Source: DASPJR01 sp035628505 | GTDB taxonomy: Bacteria; Planctomycetota; SZUA-567; H5-PLA8 | Assembly: GCA_035628505.1 (NCBI GenBank) | Contig: DASPJR010000098.1 | Location: 1-6,575, forward strand | DNA length: 6,575 nucleotides | Reading direction: 5' to 3' | Shown: positions 6,038-6,575 of the stretch, piece by piece | Numbering within the stretch: the stretch's first letter is position 1 | Layout: each line of letters begins with the position of its first letter | Position numbers and translations under genes: made by a program | Notes under the pieces: generated by a model | Databases searched by the model: none | Told to the model about the DNA's origin: nothing | The model's input: the letters and a program-made list of their open reading frames with translations, nothing else

Positions 6038-6575
6038 TGACGCGGCACTCGAAACCTCTAAGTTATCACCCGCGTGGCGTGGCCATCCTGATGGTTGTGG
6101 CCATTCTCGCCGGGCTGATGGCGCTGGCTGCCCCGTTTGTGTTTTCGATGATTCTGCACAACCGCGCGGCGCGTGCGGATCTCACCGCGCTTCAGGCGCG
6201 TGCCGGCGCCGAAGCGGCGCAGGCGCATGCACTCTCGCAGCTTTATAAAAATACGCTGAAGTTTGATCTCGCCTCCGGCCAGCAGGAAGTGACGACGCTC
6301 GAAGACCTGCGCGTCCGCATGGAATTTCCAGCCGCCTCGAAGGCACTCGACAAATACCAGGTCAACGTTCAGAACCCGAATGGGCTGATGTGGTCCGCGA
6401 AAATCGAAGACGAGCAGGCCAAGGTCAACCTCACGACCTGCCCGCCGAATCTGCTCGGAAACCTGCTGGGCTCGGCGCTGCTGACCCAGAGCGCTCCGGC
6501 CGGTTCAACGTCGCTGGCCATCGACGATGCATCGCAGTTCCCCAGGAACGGCGGCTGGATATCACTGATCGGCGA
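6034..6575 (+). CDS. gspK: GspK-like tip pseudopilin, N-terminal part (3' end outside window)
   Basis: The frame opens at ATG 6034 and stays open for 180 codons to the window edge. A 15-residue leader (ending HPRG) is followed by VAILM and a hydrophobic helix to about residue 41. Position +5 is Met, not Glu; loss of Glu5 is typical of GspK, the subunit that caps the pseudopilus tip. Residues 43-70 (RAARADLTALQARAGAEAAQ and on) match the amphipathic helix seen in GspK, and IEDEQAKVNL (124-133) matches the conserved GspK segment of the form I-x-D-E-x-G-K-x-N-L. After NLLGNLLG, residues 155-180 (STSLAIDD, then FP and WISLIG) look like a small beta module not usual at this point. Ribosome site AAGGG (6020-6024) lies 9 bases upstream, and the start overlaps the previous stop. 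GspK normally works with GspI and GspJ, which are not seen here. Confidence 0.75.
   Translation, partial: MMTRHSKPLSYHPRGVAILMVVAILAGLMALAAPFVFSMILHNRAARADLTALQARAGAEAAQAHALSQLYKNTLKFDLASGQQEVTTLEDLRVRMEFPAASKALDKYQVNVQNPNGLMWSAKIEDEQAKVNLTTCPPNLLGNLLGSALLTQSAPAGSTSLAIDDASQFPRNGGWISLIG

Noticed and set aside
5967..6248. 93-codon plus-strand frame overlapping the GspH/GspK junction
   Set aside because: It is in another frame from the GspK-like gene, whose prepilin leader and conserved segment are clear.

Overview
The window is a single, tightly packed, plus-strand gene cluster from a fairly GC-rich Gram-negative-type bacterium. It encodes part of a type II secretion (T2SS) or type IV pilus-like machine. 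No phylum marker is present. The style (a PilN/PilO pair, a large secreted TPR protein, pseudopilins carrying LamG-type domains) resembles Planctomycetes, Verrucomicrobia, Lentisphaerae and related lineages, and that placement is only an inference.

Layout, left to right: (1) positions 1-420, the C-terminal part of a PilN/GspL-like protein whose start lies upstream; (2) 439-1380, a PilO/GspM-like inner-membrane protein with one N-terminal membrane helix, reminiscent of the Amuc_1100 type; (3) 1433-1942, a small membrane-anchored, proline-rich protein of unknown function in the slot where PilP/GspC often lies; (4) 1982-4288, a secreted protein with a small beta domain, about ten TPR units and a C-terminal concanavalin A-like jelly roll; (5) 4285-4803, a GspG-like major pseudopilin with an EF-hand-like loop; (6) 4871-6037, a GspH-like pseudopilin into which a LamG-like jelly roll of about 170 residues has been inserted; (7) 6034-6575, the N-terminal 180 residues of a GspK-like tip pseudopilin that runs off the window and lacks Glu at +5.

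Gaps between genes are 18, 52 and 39 nt, then a 4-nt ATGA overlap, 67 nt, and a second ATGA overlap. I see no terminator or convincing internal promoter, so the seven genes look like one operon. A plausible joint role is this: the PilN/PilO-like proteins form the inner-membrane platform, the GspG-like protein builds the pseudopilus shaft, the GspH- and GspK-like proteins cap it, and the TPR/jelly-roll protein acts outside the inner membrane.

The most notable signal is the repeated use of the jelly-roll fold (in a pseudopilin and in the TPR protein). This suggests a secretion pseudopilus or surface fibre adapted to bind glycans or another ligand. There is also a G-H-K pseudopilin order with no I or J between H and K, and a potential hairpin over the start of the GspH-like gene. 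No RNA genes, mobile elements, CRISPR arrays or stretches above 300 bases without a gene were seen.
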